DNA of 51,346 nt from an uncultured Clostridia bacterium (GTDB lineage: Bacteria > Bacillota > Clostridia > TANB77 > CAG-508), in contig CANRHX010000010.1 in assembly GCA_947630545.1 (NCBI GenBank), positions 1 through 51,346 on the forward strand, read 5' to 3'. Below, one piece after another: positions 21,887 through 31,539 of the stretch. The notes below the pieces were generated by a model. That model made no database searches. It saw nothing but the letters and a program-made list of their open reading frames with translations, and was not told the DNA's origin. The position numbers and the translations under genes are program-made. Position 1 is the stretch's first letter. Every line of letters starts with the position of its first letter.

Positions 21887-22633
21887 ATGCCAAAATTTTT
21901 TGTTAATTCAAGTCAAATAGAAAATAACAAAATACAAATAACAGGAACAGATGTAAATCACATAAAAAATGTCTTAAGGCTACAAGAAAAATCAATAATA
22001 GAAATATGTAATTCAGAAGAACAAAAAAATTACTTATGTGAAATTAGTTCAATAAATGATAAAAAAGTAGAATGTATAATAAAAGAAAAAATAGAAAAAA
22101 CCACAGAACCAAATGTGAAGGTTACAATTTTTCAAGGGATTCCAAAATCAGACAAAATGGAATTAATAATACAAAAAGCTGTTGAACTTGGTGTATATGA
22201 TATAACTCCTACAGAAATGTCAAGATGTGTAGTAAAATTAAATGAAAAAGACAAAATCAAAAAAATAGATAGATGGCAAAAAATCTCGGAAGTTGCAGCA
22301 AAGCAATGTCAAAGAGATATAATTCCAAAAATAAATGAAGTTATGCCATTAAAAAATATATATCAAGTAATAAATCAATATGATATTATAATAGTAGCAT
22401 ATGAAAAGGAAACAACAAATACGATAAAACAAGAACTGCAAAAATTAAAAGAACAACACAAAAAGCAAAAAATAGGAATTATAATAGGTCCAGAAGGCGG
22501 ATTAGAAGAAAATGAAATAGAAATATTGAAAAAATATGGAGCTAAAATAATAACATTAGGTAAAAGAATTTTAAGAACAGAAACAGTAGCATTGAATGTA
22601 CTAAGCAATATAATGTATGAACTTGAAATGTAA
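21887..22633 (+). CDS. rsmE: 16S rRNA (uracil1498-N3)-methyltransferase
   Basis: DVNHIKNVLRL; QGIPKSDKMELIIQKAVELGVYDITPTEMSRCVVK; IIGPEGGLEENEIE; LGKRILRTETVALNVLS. Confidence 0.97.
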   Translation: MPKFFVNSSQIENNKIQITGTDVNHIKNVLRLQEKSIIEICNSEEQKNYLCEISSINDKKVECIIKEKIEKTTEPNVKVTIFQGIPKSDKMELIIQKAVELGVYDITPTEMSRCVVKLNEKDKIKKIDRWQKISEVAAKQCQRDIIPKINEVMPLKNIYQVINQYDIIIVAYEKETTNTIKQELQKLKEQHKKQKIGIIIGPEGGLEENEIEILKKYGAKIITLGKRILRTETVALNVLSNIMYELEM

Positions 22634-22690
22634 AAAATTATATAATAAAAGAAAGGAGAAGATGTTAGAAAAGCTAGCATCAATAGAAAA

Positions 22691-23845
22691 ATGAAAAAAA
22701 TAGAAACTGAAGAAAAAAGTAATAAAGAAGAGAAAAAAAGTATATTAAAAGAAATAGATAAAAAAATATCAACAAGAGTATTTATTAATTTACTACTTGC
22801 AATACTAATTATGTTATATTTTAGTGCATTAAGTATAGTATATAAAAATTTCTTTCAAGATAGAATAGTTGATATAGTTAAAGGTGCGACTTTAGTATTT
22901 TTAGTTATAACACTTGTATTAATAGAAATTGCATATAAAAAAGAAAGCAAAAGAATAATTATTCATGCATTTGAGGCTTTAGCTTTAGCAATACATAGCT
23001 TGACAACTATGTATGTCATAAAACTATATGGCTTTGATTTTCAAAGATATATATTAATATGTTCATATATATTTTCAGTTTATTATGTATTGAAATCAAT
23101 AATTATAAATACTAAAGCTAGAAGAGATTACTTAAAAGGATTAAGTGATATTCCCGAAATAATCAAGAAAGAAAAACCAAGTAAAAAAGAAGCTTCTAAA
23201 AAAGAAAGAGAAGTAGAACAAGAGGAAGAAAAATTAGATAAGGAAGAAATAGAACCAGAAGAAAATACATTAGAAAATAACAATACAACTAAAGAATATA
23301 AAAATGAAATAAATATTGAAGAAAATAATACTACAAATGATAAAATAGCAAATATTAGAGCAAAAATGGAAAAAATAAGAGAACAAGAAAAAATATTAAA
23401 AGAACAATTAGCAAATAATTCAGAAAAAGAAAAAGATTTATCTAAAGATGATATAGAAGAAGTAGAAGCAGGTAAAAAACAAGAACTAATAGAAACAGAT
23501 AAAAATCCAGAACTAGAAGAAAAAGATAAAAAAGAAGAAAGTCAAAAAGGTAAAAACGAAAAAAATCTAGAGAAAGCCGAAGAAAAGCAACCAAAGAAAA
23601 AAACTGCTACAAAAACGACAAAATCTGTTAAGACAAATTCTAGTAGTAATGCAAAATCCACCCCAAAAGCGAAAACAACTAGAAGTAAAAAGACAGATTC
23701 TGTACAGAAAGTAGATAAAACAAAAGAAACTGAAGAGAAAGTAGATAAAATAAAAGAATCAGAAGAAAAAGTAAAGGAATCAGAAGAATCACCAAAACCT
23801 AGAAAAAGAGGTAGACCAAAAAAAGAGGTAAAAATAAATGATTAA
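22691..23845 (+). CDS. Membrane protein with a long Lys/Glu-rich tail and terminal AT-hook-like motif
   Basis: Four or so N-terminal TM segments, then charged low-complexity, ending [15 protein letters not shown]. Confidence 0.6.
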   Translation: MKKIETEEKSNKEEKKSILKEIDKKISTRVFINLLLAILIMLYFSALSIVYKNFFQDRIVDIVKGATLVFLVITLVLIEIAYKKESKRIIIHAFEALALAIHSLTTMYVIKLYGFDFQRYILICSYIFSVYYVLKSIIINTKARRDYLKGLSDIPEIIKKEKPSKKEASKKEREVEQEEEKLDKEEIEPEENTLENNNTTKEYKNEINIEENNTTNDKIANIRAKMEKIREQEKILKEQLANNSEKEKDLSKDDIEEVEAGKKQELIETDKNPELEEKDKKEESQKGKNEKNLEKAEEKQPKKKTATKTTKSVKTNSSSNAKSTPKAKTTRSKKTDSVQKVDKTKETEEKVDKIKESEEKVKESEESPKPRKRGRPKKEVKIND

Positions 23846-24713
23846 AAGCATGACTGGTTATGGAAAAAGTAATTTAACCGTAAATTTAAGAGAATATCAA
23901 GTAGAAATAAAAAGTATAAATCATAGATATTCAGATGTAAATATAAAGATGCCAAGAACAATAAGCTATTTAGAAGAAGATGTAAAAAAAGAAATATTGA
24001 AGAAGGTATCTAGAGGAAAATTAGATGTATTTATTACATATGAAAATAATAGTAAAGAGGGAAATGAAGTAAAAATAAATACAGAACTTGCTAAGTTATA
24101 TATACAACAATTAAGGCAACTAGCCAATGAAGAAAATTTGCGCGCAAATATAGAAGTTACAGATATTGCAAGATTTCCAGATGTATTAACAATAAAATCA
24201 AATAATGATGATGAAAAAATAAAACAAGAATTATTAGAGGCTGTAAGTCAAGCTGTATTACAATTAGTAAATATGAGAGAAGAAGAAGGAACAAAAATTT
24301 CTCAAGACTTACAATCAAGATTATGTAACATAGAAGCTAAAATTGTTGAAATATCTAAATTTTCTACTGGACTTATTGAAGATTATGTGGTAAAATTAGA
24401 AGATAGAATAAAAGAAATATTAAAAACCGAAGACATAGACAAGTCAAGACTTGCACAAGAAGTAGTAATATATGCAGATAAATGTTCTGTTGAAGAAGAA
24501 ATAACAAGACTAAATTCACATATATCACAATTTAAACAATTGTTAGAGTCAAATCAAGCGGTAGGTAAAAAATTAGATTTCTTAATTCAGGAAATGAATA
24601 GAGAAACAAATACAATAGGTTCAAAAGCAAACAATTTAGACATAACTAACAATGTTGTAGACATAAAAACAGAACTTGAAAACATCAGAGAGCAAATACA
24701 AAATATAGAATAA
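23838..24713 (+). CDS. YicC family endoribonuclease
   Basis: [11 protein letters not shown]…[18 protein letters not shown]…; [30 protein letters not shown]. Confidence 0.97.
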   Translation: MIKSMTGYGKSNLTVNLREYQVEIKSINHRYSDVNIKMPRTISYLEEDVKKEILKKVSRGKLDVFITYENNSKEGNEVKINTELAKLYIQQLRQLANEENLRANIEVTDIARFPDVLTIKSNNDDEKIKQELLEAVSQAVLQLVNMREEEGTKISQDLQSRLCNIEAKIVEISKFSTGLIEDYVVKLEDRIKEILKTEDIDKSRLAQEVVIYADKCSVEEEITRLNSHISQFKQLLESNQAVGKKLDFLIQEMNRETNTIGSKANNLDITNNVVDIKTELENIREQIQNIE

Positions 24714-24727
24714 AGGAGTTGAAATGT

Positions 24728-24982
24728 ATGCAATTAGTTAATATAGGATTTGGGAATATTGTTTCAGCAGAACGAATAGTTGCAATTGTAAGTCCAGAAT
24801 CTGCCCCAATAAAAAGAATGGTTCAAGAGGCCAAAGATAACAAAACAGCAGTAGATGCAACATATGGAAGAAGAACGAGAGCAGTTTTAATTATGGATTC
24901 AGGACATATTATATTATCAGCAGTTCAACCTGAAACTGTTGCTGGAAGAGTAGATAAAGATATAACTCAAGAGGATAATTAA
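24728..24982 (+). CDS. remA: Extracellular matrix/biofilm regulator RemA (DUF370)
   Basis: [37 protein letters not shown]…[30 protein letters not shown]. Confidence 0.96.
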   Translation: MQLVNIGFGNIVSAERIVAIVSPESAPIKRMVQEAKDNKTAVDATYGRRTRAVLIMDSGHIILSAVQPETVAGRVDKDITQEDN

Positions 24983-25006
24983 AAATGGTACCATTAACCT
25001 AAAGTA

Positions 25007-25240
25007 ATGGAGAAAGGGAGCATAATAAAATTAATTATGCAAGGTAAAAAAATGATAGTAAAACCAAGTGTTACAGAATTATTAAAACATTCAAAAAACA
25101 GATATGAATTAGTTATTGCAACTTCAAGAAGAGCAAGACAAATAGCTGCAGGAGATGCAGTTCGTTCAGATAAAAAAGAGGAATCTCCAGTTACTCAAGC
25201 TGCAATAGAAATAGCAGAAGGGAAGGTAAAAATATGTTAG
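25007..25240 (+). CDS. rpoZ: DNA-directed RNA polymerase subunit omega (start uncertain)
   Basis: MIVKPSVTELLKHSKNRYELVIATSRRARQI; gene order remA-rpoZ-gmk. Confidence 0.9.
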   Translation: MEKGSIIKLIMQGKKMIVKPSVTELLKHSKNRYELVIATSRRARQIAAGDAVRSDKKEESPVTQAAIEIAEGKVKIC

Positions 25241-25797
25241 TTATATTATCTGGAGTTGCAGGAGCAGGTAAAGATACAATAAAAAGAGAGTTAATAAAAA
25301 GGATGGAAAATGTGGAAACACTTCCATCTTTTACTTCTAGGCCCCCAAGAGAAGGCGATATAGAAGGAGAAACATATTGTTTTGTAACAAAATCAGAATT
25401 TGAAAAAATGATATCAAATGATGAGTTTTATGAATATGATATACATCATAATAACTATTATGGGACTTCTAAAAAATTATTAAAAGAAAAAATTGCTAGT
25501 GGCAAAATAATTGTAAAAGATATTGATGTAAATGGAACAGAACATTTAGTGGAACTTTTAAAAAATGATACTAAAATAGTAACAATATTTTTAAGAGTAC
25601 CAAAAGAAGAACTAAGAAAAAGATTAGTAAATAGAATAGACAAGCCAAGTGAAGAAGAAATAATATTAAGGCTTAATAGATTTGATTACGAAGAATCAAA
25701 AATTAATGTATATGATTATGTAATTAAAAATAATGATTTAGAAAAAACAGTACAAATAATTATGGCAATTATAAACAATGAAAAATTATTAAAGTAA
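25234..25797 (+). CDS. gmk: Guanylate kinase-like protein
   Basis: LVILSGVAGAGKDTIKREL; PSFTSRPPREGDIEGETYCFV; neighbours. Confidence 0.9.
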   Translation: MLVILSGVAGAGKDTIKRELIKRMENVETLPSFTSRPPREGDIEGETYCFVTKSEFEKMISNDEFYEYDIHHNNYYGTSKKLLKEKIASGKIIVKDIDVNGTEHLVELLKNDTKIVTIFLRVPKEELRKRLVNRIDKPSEEEIILRLNRFDYEESKINVYDYVIKNNDLEKTVQIIMAIINNEKLLK

Positions 25798-25817
25798 GAA
25801 TGAAAGGGTAAAAATAT

Positions 25818-26588
25818 ATGAAAATTTTAGCTATTGGAGACTTAGTTGGAAATTGTTCAATAAAAGAGTTGAAAACTAAACTACCTCAAATTCGCGAAAA
25901 AGAAAATATTGATTTTGTAATAGTAAATGGAGAAAATGTAGCTGAAGGAATGGGAATAACAGAAAAAAATTTTCATGATATATTAGATCAAAAAGTTGAT
26001 GTAATAACAATGGGAAATCATACATGGGGAAAGAAAGACATATTTAAATTTATAGATCATTCTCAAATAATAAGACCAGCTAATTATAGTAAACCAGTTC
26101 CAGGAAAGGGATATAACATATACGAGTGTAGAAACAAAAAAATTGGTGTTATTAATCTAATTGGTCGTGTTGATATGAATGTACTTTCAGAAAATCCATT
26201 TTTAGTAGCTAAAAATATAATAACTAAAATAAAATCAAATGTAGATATAATAGTAATTGATTTTCATGCAGAAGCAACAGCAGAAAAAATTGCCATGTCA
26301 TATTATTTAGATGGAGAGGCAACAATAATTTTTGGAACACATACACATGTACAAACAGCTGATGAAAAAATATTATCTAAAGGTACAGCATATATTACAG
26401 ATATAGGAATGACAGGTCCAAAAAATTCTGTTATTGGAATGAATATAGAATCTTCTTTAAAAAGATTTGAAACTTCATTACCAGAAAAATATAAAATAGC
26501 TGATGGAGAATGCATGCTAAATGGTGTTATTTTTGAAATAGATGATAAAACTAATAAAGCCACAAAAATAACTAGAATTCAGATGTAG
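25818..26588 (+). CDS. ymdB: YmdB family metallophosphoesterase
   Basis: MKILAIGDLVGN…NGENVAEGMGITEKNF…ITMGNHTWGKKDIF…DFHAEATAEKIAMSYYLDGEATIIFGTHTHVQTAD. Confidence 0.95.
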   Translation: MKILAIGDLVGNCSIKELKTKLPQIREKENIDFVIVNGENVAEGMGITEKNFHDILDQKVDVITMGNHTWGKKDIFKFIDHSQIIRPANYSKPVPGKGYNIYECRNKKIGVINLIGRVDMNVLSENPFLVAKNIITKIKSNVDIIVIDFHAEATAEKIAMSYYLDGEATIIFGTHTHVQTADEKILSKGTAYITDIGMTGPKNSVIGMNIESSLKRFETSLPEKYKIADGECMLNGVIFEIDDKTNKATKITRIQM

Positions 26589-26625
26589 AATTTTGTCAAA
26601 TATAATTTAATATTGCGACGAAAAA

Positions 26626-26652
26626 CTGGAAAAAAATTCCAGTTTTTATTTA
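26626..26652 (+). terminator. Terminator after ymdB
   Basis: aaaactggaaaaaaattccagttttt. Confidence 0.75.
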
Positions 26653-26727
26653 CATTTTTTCCCAATTGATGTAGAATAAGAAAGTGCAAAAAATGCAATA
26701 AAAATTAAATTATAGGAGGCAAAAGAA

Positions 26728-26991
26728 ATGGAAATTTTAAAAATTTCATCAAAATCAAATCCTAATTCAGTAGCAGGAGCTATAGCTGGATTAGTAAAAG
26801 AATCAAGTAAAGCAGAAATGCAAGCAATTGGAGCGGGAGCATTAAACCAAGCAGTAAAGGCAGTGGCAATAGCAAGAGGTTTTGTTGCACCAGCTGGTGT
26901 GGATCTTGTTTGTATACCAGCGTTTGCAGAGGTGGAAGTAGAAGGTGAAGATAGAACCGGTATTAAATTAATAGTAGAATCTAGAAATTAA
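26728..26991 (+). CDS. spoVS: Stage V sporulation protein S
   Basis: MEILKISSKSNPNSVAGAIAGLVKESSKAEMQAIGAGALNQAVKAVAIARGFVAPAGVDLVCIPAFAEVE. Confidence 0.98.
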   Translation: MEILKISSKSNPNSVAGAIAGLVKESSKAEMQAIGAGALNQAVKAVAIARGFVAPAGVDLVCIPAFAEVEVEGEDRTGIKLIVESRN

Positions 26992-27002
26992 AAATATATA
27001 TG

Positions 27003-27060
27003 AGTGCCTAAATTTTCTTAAATATTACTTTTGTTAGAAAATCTTAGGCACGTTTTTTAT
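27003..27060 (+). terminator. Terminator after spoVS
   Basis: gtgcctaaattttctta…taagaaaatcttaggcacgtttttt-type imperfect hairpin plus T-tract. Confidence 0.7.
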
Positions 27061-27138
27061 TATAAAATTTATCTAAAATCTTGTATTAAAAAAATATTAT
27101 TGATATAATTTAGGTATAATTAACAAAGGAGGAAAAAT

Positions 27139-27810
27139 ATGGAAAAGAACAAAAAAATAATAATTTTATGTGTAGCAATAGCTTTAATAGTTATTACAGT
27201 AGTAACAATTGTAATTTTAAGTAGCAAGGGAGAAGAACAAAAAGTAGAGCAAGCAAATATTCAAGAAGAAGATGGAACATCAAAATTAACTACATTAAGA
27301 GATACAATGAAGCAAAATGCAAATTATAGTGTTAGTTTAAAATTAAATGATGAAAATAAAAGGACCACAATTAGAGAAAATAATAATGCCAAAATAGAAA
27401 TTATAGACGAGGGAGAAAAAAGTACTTATATAATAAAAGATAATACTACATATTTATTGTTAGATAGCACAAAAAAATATTATGAATACAAAAATAATGT
27501 ATCTCTATTAAATGAATTTATAAATAATATGAATGAAGTGCTAAAATTAAAGTATGAAATAGGAACAGAGGAAATTGATGGAAAGCAATATAGGTATGAA
27601 GAATTTAAAGGAACAAGTGCTTTTATAATAAATTATAAAAGAAATATAGATAATGAAGATACTAAAACAAGATTATATTTCAGTGGAAATGACCTTAAAT
27701 ATATAAAAACATATGTGGGTGATGTAGAGCAATTATTAGATGTTGAAATAAAATTTGGCAATCAAAATAATAATTCTTTCGAAATACCTGAAGAATATAG
27801 TAAAAATTAA
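27139..27810 (+). CDS. Hypothetical membrane-anchored extracellular protein
   Basis: N-terminal TM; no recognised domain; good RBS aaaggaggaaaa. Confidence 0.6.
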   Translation: MEKNKKIIILCVAIALIVITVVTIVILSSKGEEQKVEQANIQEEDGTSKLTTLRDTMKQNANYSVSLKLNDENKRTTIRENNNAKIEIIDEGEKSTYIIKDNTTYLLLDSTKKYYEYKNNVSLLNEFINNMNEVLKLKYEIGTEEIDGKQYRYEEFKGTSAFIINYKRNIDNEDTKTRLYFSGNDLKYIKTYVGDVEQLLDVEIKFGNQNNNSFEIPEEYSKN

Positions 27811-27811
27811 A

Positions 27812-27852
27812 AAAGTTGCTAGAAGGGATTATCCCTTTTAGCAACTTTTTGA
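27812..27852. terminator. Bidirectional terminator between convergent genes
   Basis: aaaaaagttgctagaagggattatcccttttagcaactttttg. Confidence 0.85.
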
Positions 27853-28676
27853 TATAATTTACAAATATTGCAATCTGTACAAATTATTATACGGTTTTCA
27901 AATACCAAACTTAAAGTTTTTATAAATTCATCAATTGTTTTATCAATTAAATGAATATAAAGCTTTTTAGGTAAAAGCTTTAAAAGACTGTTTAAAGTAT
28001 AGTCATTAGTAGAAAATGAAATATCAGATAAAAATTTAGTATTAAGTATATCATCAGAACTTTCAATTATATTTTTATTTTCATCAAGAATTATTGTAAA
28101 ATTATTTGAGTAAATTACGTGTAATTCCTTACAATTACAAGGCTGAGAGTTTATATAAAGCCTTAACAAAGAAACAAATTCTTGATATTCTTTTTCAATA
28201 ATAAAGCTATTTACAGCTTGATCTACAATTAAATTTAATTTTTCTGTATATGGCTTTAATCTAAAATTTATAAAACCACCTAAAAAAATCTTTTTGTTTT
28301 CAATTAAGTAATTGCTAAAAATATCATAAAGAATAGCAAATTTTGCTTTTAAATAATTTTTTGATTCTATCATAATATCAAAGCAATTATTTAGTATTAC
28401 ATCTCTTTCTGGAGGAGAAAAATAAAAATAATTTGTAATAATTATATCTTTTAAAAAATTTTCTTCAAATTCATAAATTACTAAAAAGGAAAGAAGAGTT
28501 GAAATTTTACTTATAAAAATATTTTCATTCTTTCCAGTATAGTGAATTATAATATTTTTATAATGTTTTAATTCTTTGTAAGAAAAATGCACATCTTCCA
28601 TATCAAAATTAGCTAATTCATTTTGCAAATATTCTATAGCTTGAGAATTGTTTGTTTTTAATGCGATTGATTTCAT
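27819..28676 (-). CDS. YtxC-like putative sporulation protein
   Basis: MKSIALKTN…; family-like body with C-terminal DKTIDEFIKTLSLVFENRIIICTDCNICK; start by RBS. Confidence 0.6.
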   Translation of the reverse strand: MKSIALKTNNSQAIEYLQNELANFDMEDVHFSYKELKHYKNIIIHYTGKNENIFISKISTLLSFLVIYEFEENFLKDIIITNYFYFSPPERDVILNNCFDIMIESKNYLKAKFAILYDIFSNYLIENKKIFLGGFINFRLKPYTEKLNLIVDQAVNSFIIEKEYQEFVSLLRLYINSQPCNCKELHVIYSNNFTIILDENKNIIESSDDILNTKFLSDISFSTNDYTLNSLLKLLPKKLYIHLIDKTIDEFIKTLSLVFENRIIICTDCNICKLYQKVAKRDNPF

Positions 28677-28837
28677 AAGAAAAAATTCCCCTTTCCATAA
28701 AATATTATCTGCTAAATTTAATTTGATATACATTATATTATGTGATTTCATAAAAAAAGAAACTTGTATTCGGATTTAATATAATAAAAAGCAAAATAAT
28801 AGTAATTTGAAAAATAAACTATTATTTTGCTTTAAAA

Positions 28838-30424
28838 TTAATAATATAACATATAATCAATATCTGGGAAAATACAATCCTTTTTTGAAATATCTTTTAA
28901 AAATTCTTCATCAATTTTATCATTTTTAATTTGGTAATAAAGTTTTGTAAATCTTCCAATATGATCTTTAATTCTCTTTTTCGCATAATCAACCATAGTT
29001 CCATTTGTAATAATAAATAACCAATCACTACTTTGTGCTAGTAATAATTCTCTAGCGCATTGATTCAATGCTTTTTTCTTTAAACCTTTTGCATTTGGAA
29101 AAAGGTAAGCTAATTCGCACATTCTATCACCTGCAACATGAAGATGTCTGTGTACATAATCATTAGTAGGATTAAGCCAAACTTCGCTATAACCATTTGC
29201 ACCCCAACTAGATCTACAAGGTGAACATACTTGCATTTCTGGATATTTGTCTATATATTCAGATGGTGTAATAAGTTTAAAATTACAATCATCATAATAA
29301 ATTTTTTTAAACAAAATATACAACCAATATGGACCTTCATACCACCAATGACCATAAAGTTCAGCATCATATGGGCAAAGAATAATAGGTGGATTTTCCA
29401 TATAATTTGATAGATTTTCAATTTGAGCATTTCTAGAATCTAAAAAGTGACCAGCTTGTTTTTCTGCAGAATCTTTTGCCCATTGAATATTATAATAATC
29501 CTTAAATTCAGTTTTTCCAGTAATTCTATAATATTTTATACCTGTATGAACTCTAACACCATTGTGTGCAATATATGGTTTAATATAGTCATAATCAGCT
29601 TCATAACCAATATCACGATAAAATTCTCTATAGTTAAAATCACCAGGGTAACCATTAATTGAACTCCATACTTGTCTTGAAGATTCTAAGTCACGACCAA
29701 ATGCAACAACTCCTTCAGGTGATACAATAGGTGCAAAAGTACCATAAAGTGGGGTAGGGTCTGCATACAAAATTCCATGTGTTTCTGTAATTATATATTC
29801 TATTCCAAACTCTTTTAAATATTTATCTGCTTCTGGTACATAACCACATTCTGGAAGCCAAATTCCACGAGGCTTTCTTCCAAAATATTTTTCATATGTT
29901 TGAACACCAACAGCAATTTGGGCTTTAACTGTTTTTTCATTTACATATAAAATAGGAAAGTAGCCATGAGTTGCACCACAAGTAATAATTTCCAAAACAC
30001 CAAGGTCTTGGAAATGTTTAAATCCTTGAATTATATTACAATTATAAACATCTTTAAAAATGTGTAAATCATTTGAATATCTTTCATAATAATATTTAGA
30101 AAGCGAATTTAATTTTTCATCTCCAGCAGTTCTTTTAATTTCCTTTTCAGAAAGCTCAATAAGTCTTTTTAAATATTTTATATATTTTCTTTGTAATAAT
30201 TTATTATCAAGCATTGAAAGTAGAGGAGGTGTCATTGACATAGTAATTCTAAAATCAACTTTTTCTTCTACCAATTTTTGAAAATTTAATAGTAGTGGTA
30301 TATATGTTTCTGATATTGCTTCAAATAACCAAGTTTCTTCTAAATAATCATCACTTTCAGGATGATGTATAAAAGGAAGATGGGCATGCAATACAAAACT
30401 TACGTATCCTTTTTTTTGTTGCAT
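28838..30424 (-). CDS. GH57 / DUF1957 1,4-alpha-glucan branching-type protein
   Basis: GYVSFVLHAHLPFIHHPE…EETWLFEAISETYIPLL; ATHGYFPIL; GIWLPECGYVPE; CPYDAELYGHWWYEGPYWL. Confidence 0.95.
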   Translation of the reverse strand: MQQKKGYVSFVLHAHLPFIHHPESDDYLEETWLFEAISETYIPLLLNFQKLVEEKVDFRITMSMTPPLLSMLDNKLLQRKYIKYLKRLIELSEKEIKRTAGDEKLNSLSKYYYERYSNDLHIFKDVYNCNIIQGFKHFQDLGVLEIITCGATHGYFPILYVNEKTVKAQIAVGVQTYEKYFGRKPRGIWLPECGYVPEADKYLKEFGIEYIITETHGILYADPTPLYGTFAPIVSPEGVVAFGRDLESSRQVWSSINGYPGDFNYREFYRDIGYEADYDYIKPYIAHNGVRVHTGIKYYRITGKTEFKDYYNIQWAKDSAEKQAGHFLDSRNAQIENLSNYMENPPIILCPYDAELYGHWWYEGPYWLYILFKKIYYDDCNFKLITPSEYIDKYPEMQVCSPCRSSWGANGYSEVWLNPTNDYVHRHLHVAGDRMCELAYLFPNAKGLKKKALNQCARELLLAQSSDWLFIITNGTMVDYAKKRIKDHIGRFTKLYYQIKNDKIDEEFLKDISKKDCIFPDIDYMLYY

Positions 30425-30444
30425 TATAATTCTCCTTTGTATAT

Positions 30445-31338
30445 TTAAAAAAATCTAGATGAAGGATTATTAATTTCTTCAATATCTTCATCTTTATATA
30501 TTTTTTTGTACAAATCATAAATATTATAAATTTTTCCCATGTTTCTCATAAATGATAAATTAGCAATAGATTTACTTGTTGTAGTTTGAGTCTTAACATT
30601 TCTAAAATAAACCATATGCTCTAATTTGTTAATTAATATTTTATCATTAGGAGATTCAATTTTATTTGAACTAGAAATATATATATAATCTACAGGAATT
30701 TTATTTTGTAAGTTAATAGGGCGTCTGCCAAGCTCAATTTTATAATTACATTTACTGTCATTTACATGTAGATACCAACTATTTGCAAAGTCATTTATTT
30801 CAATTTCAAATTCATAGTTCATAGTCTCATTATAAATTTTTAAAACTGGTTTAGTTGTTTCAAAAAAGTTTTCACCATAATTTTTTTTGTAATTTTCTCT
30901 ATCTTCATCAGATATATCCCAATATATGAAAAGACTTGTTGGAGTTTGTGCTAAAACTTTTACAATAGTTTGATTATATCTATATGGTAAATCATAATAT
31001 TCAACTATATCTATTTTTTTGGTAGAAGTTTTTTTGGCTGTAGTTTTCTTTTTGACATTAGATTTTTTAACCGTAGTTGTTTTTTTACTTTTAGCTACTT
31101 TTGGTTCTTTTTCTGTACCTTTTTTTGAAGCAGAAACTTTTTTTGTTGAGGAAGTTTTTTTAGTTGTAGCAGTTTTAGTTTTGGATGCTACTGATGTTGA
31201 TTTCTTTTTAGATTTTGTTTTTGCTAATTTTTCTGTTGATGCTGTTTCCTTTGCTGTAGTAGATTTTGAACCCCTTTTAGCTTTTATATTTTTAACTTCT
31301 ATTTCCTTATTTTCAGAATCTTTTGTTTTTCTAGGCAT
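30445..31338 (-). CDS. DUF4912 domain protein with Lys/Ser/Thr/Ala-rich N-terminus
   Basis: YDLPYRYNQTIVKVLAQTPTSLFIYWDISDEDRENY…; histone-tail-like N-terminus. Confidence 0.85.
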   Translation of the reverse strand: MPRKTKDSENKEIEVKNIKAKRGSKSTTAKETASTEKLAKTKSKKKSTSVASKTKTATTKKTSSTKKVSASKKGTEKEPKVAKSKKTTTVKKSNVKKKTTAKKTSTKKIDIVEYYDLPYRYNQTIVKVLAQTPTSLFIYWDISDEDRENYKKNYGENFFETTKPVLKIYNETMNYEFEIEINDFANSWYLHVNDSKCNYKIELGRRPINLQNKIPVDYIYISSSNKIESPNDKILINKLEHMVYFRNVKTQTTTSKSIANLSFMRNMGKIYNIYDLYKKIYKDEDIEEINNPSSRFF

Positions 31339-31539
31339 TACTTTTCCTCCTATGTAATTTGTTTACTTTATATATAGTATAACAAAAATAAAATAAATTC
31401 AATAAAAAAATAAAAAAAATTTGTCAAAAGCATTTACTTTTTGTAAAAACTTGTATAAAATGTAAAAAAGCGAGCAAAAATTTAAAATTAAAAATTAAAA
31501 CAAAAGAAAATTTGTCTGTAGAAAGGGGCATTTAAATCA

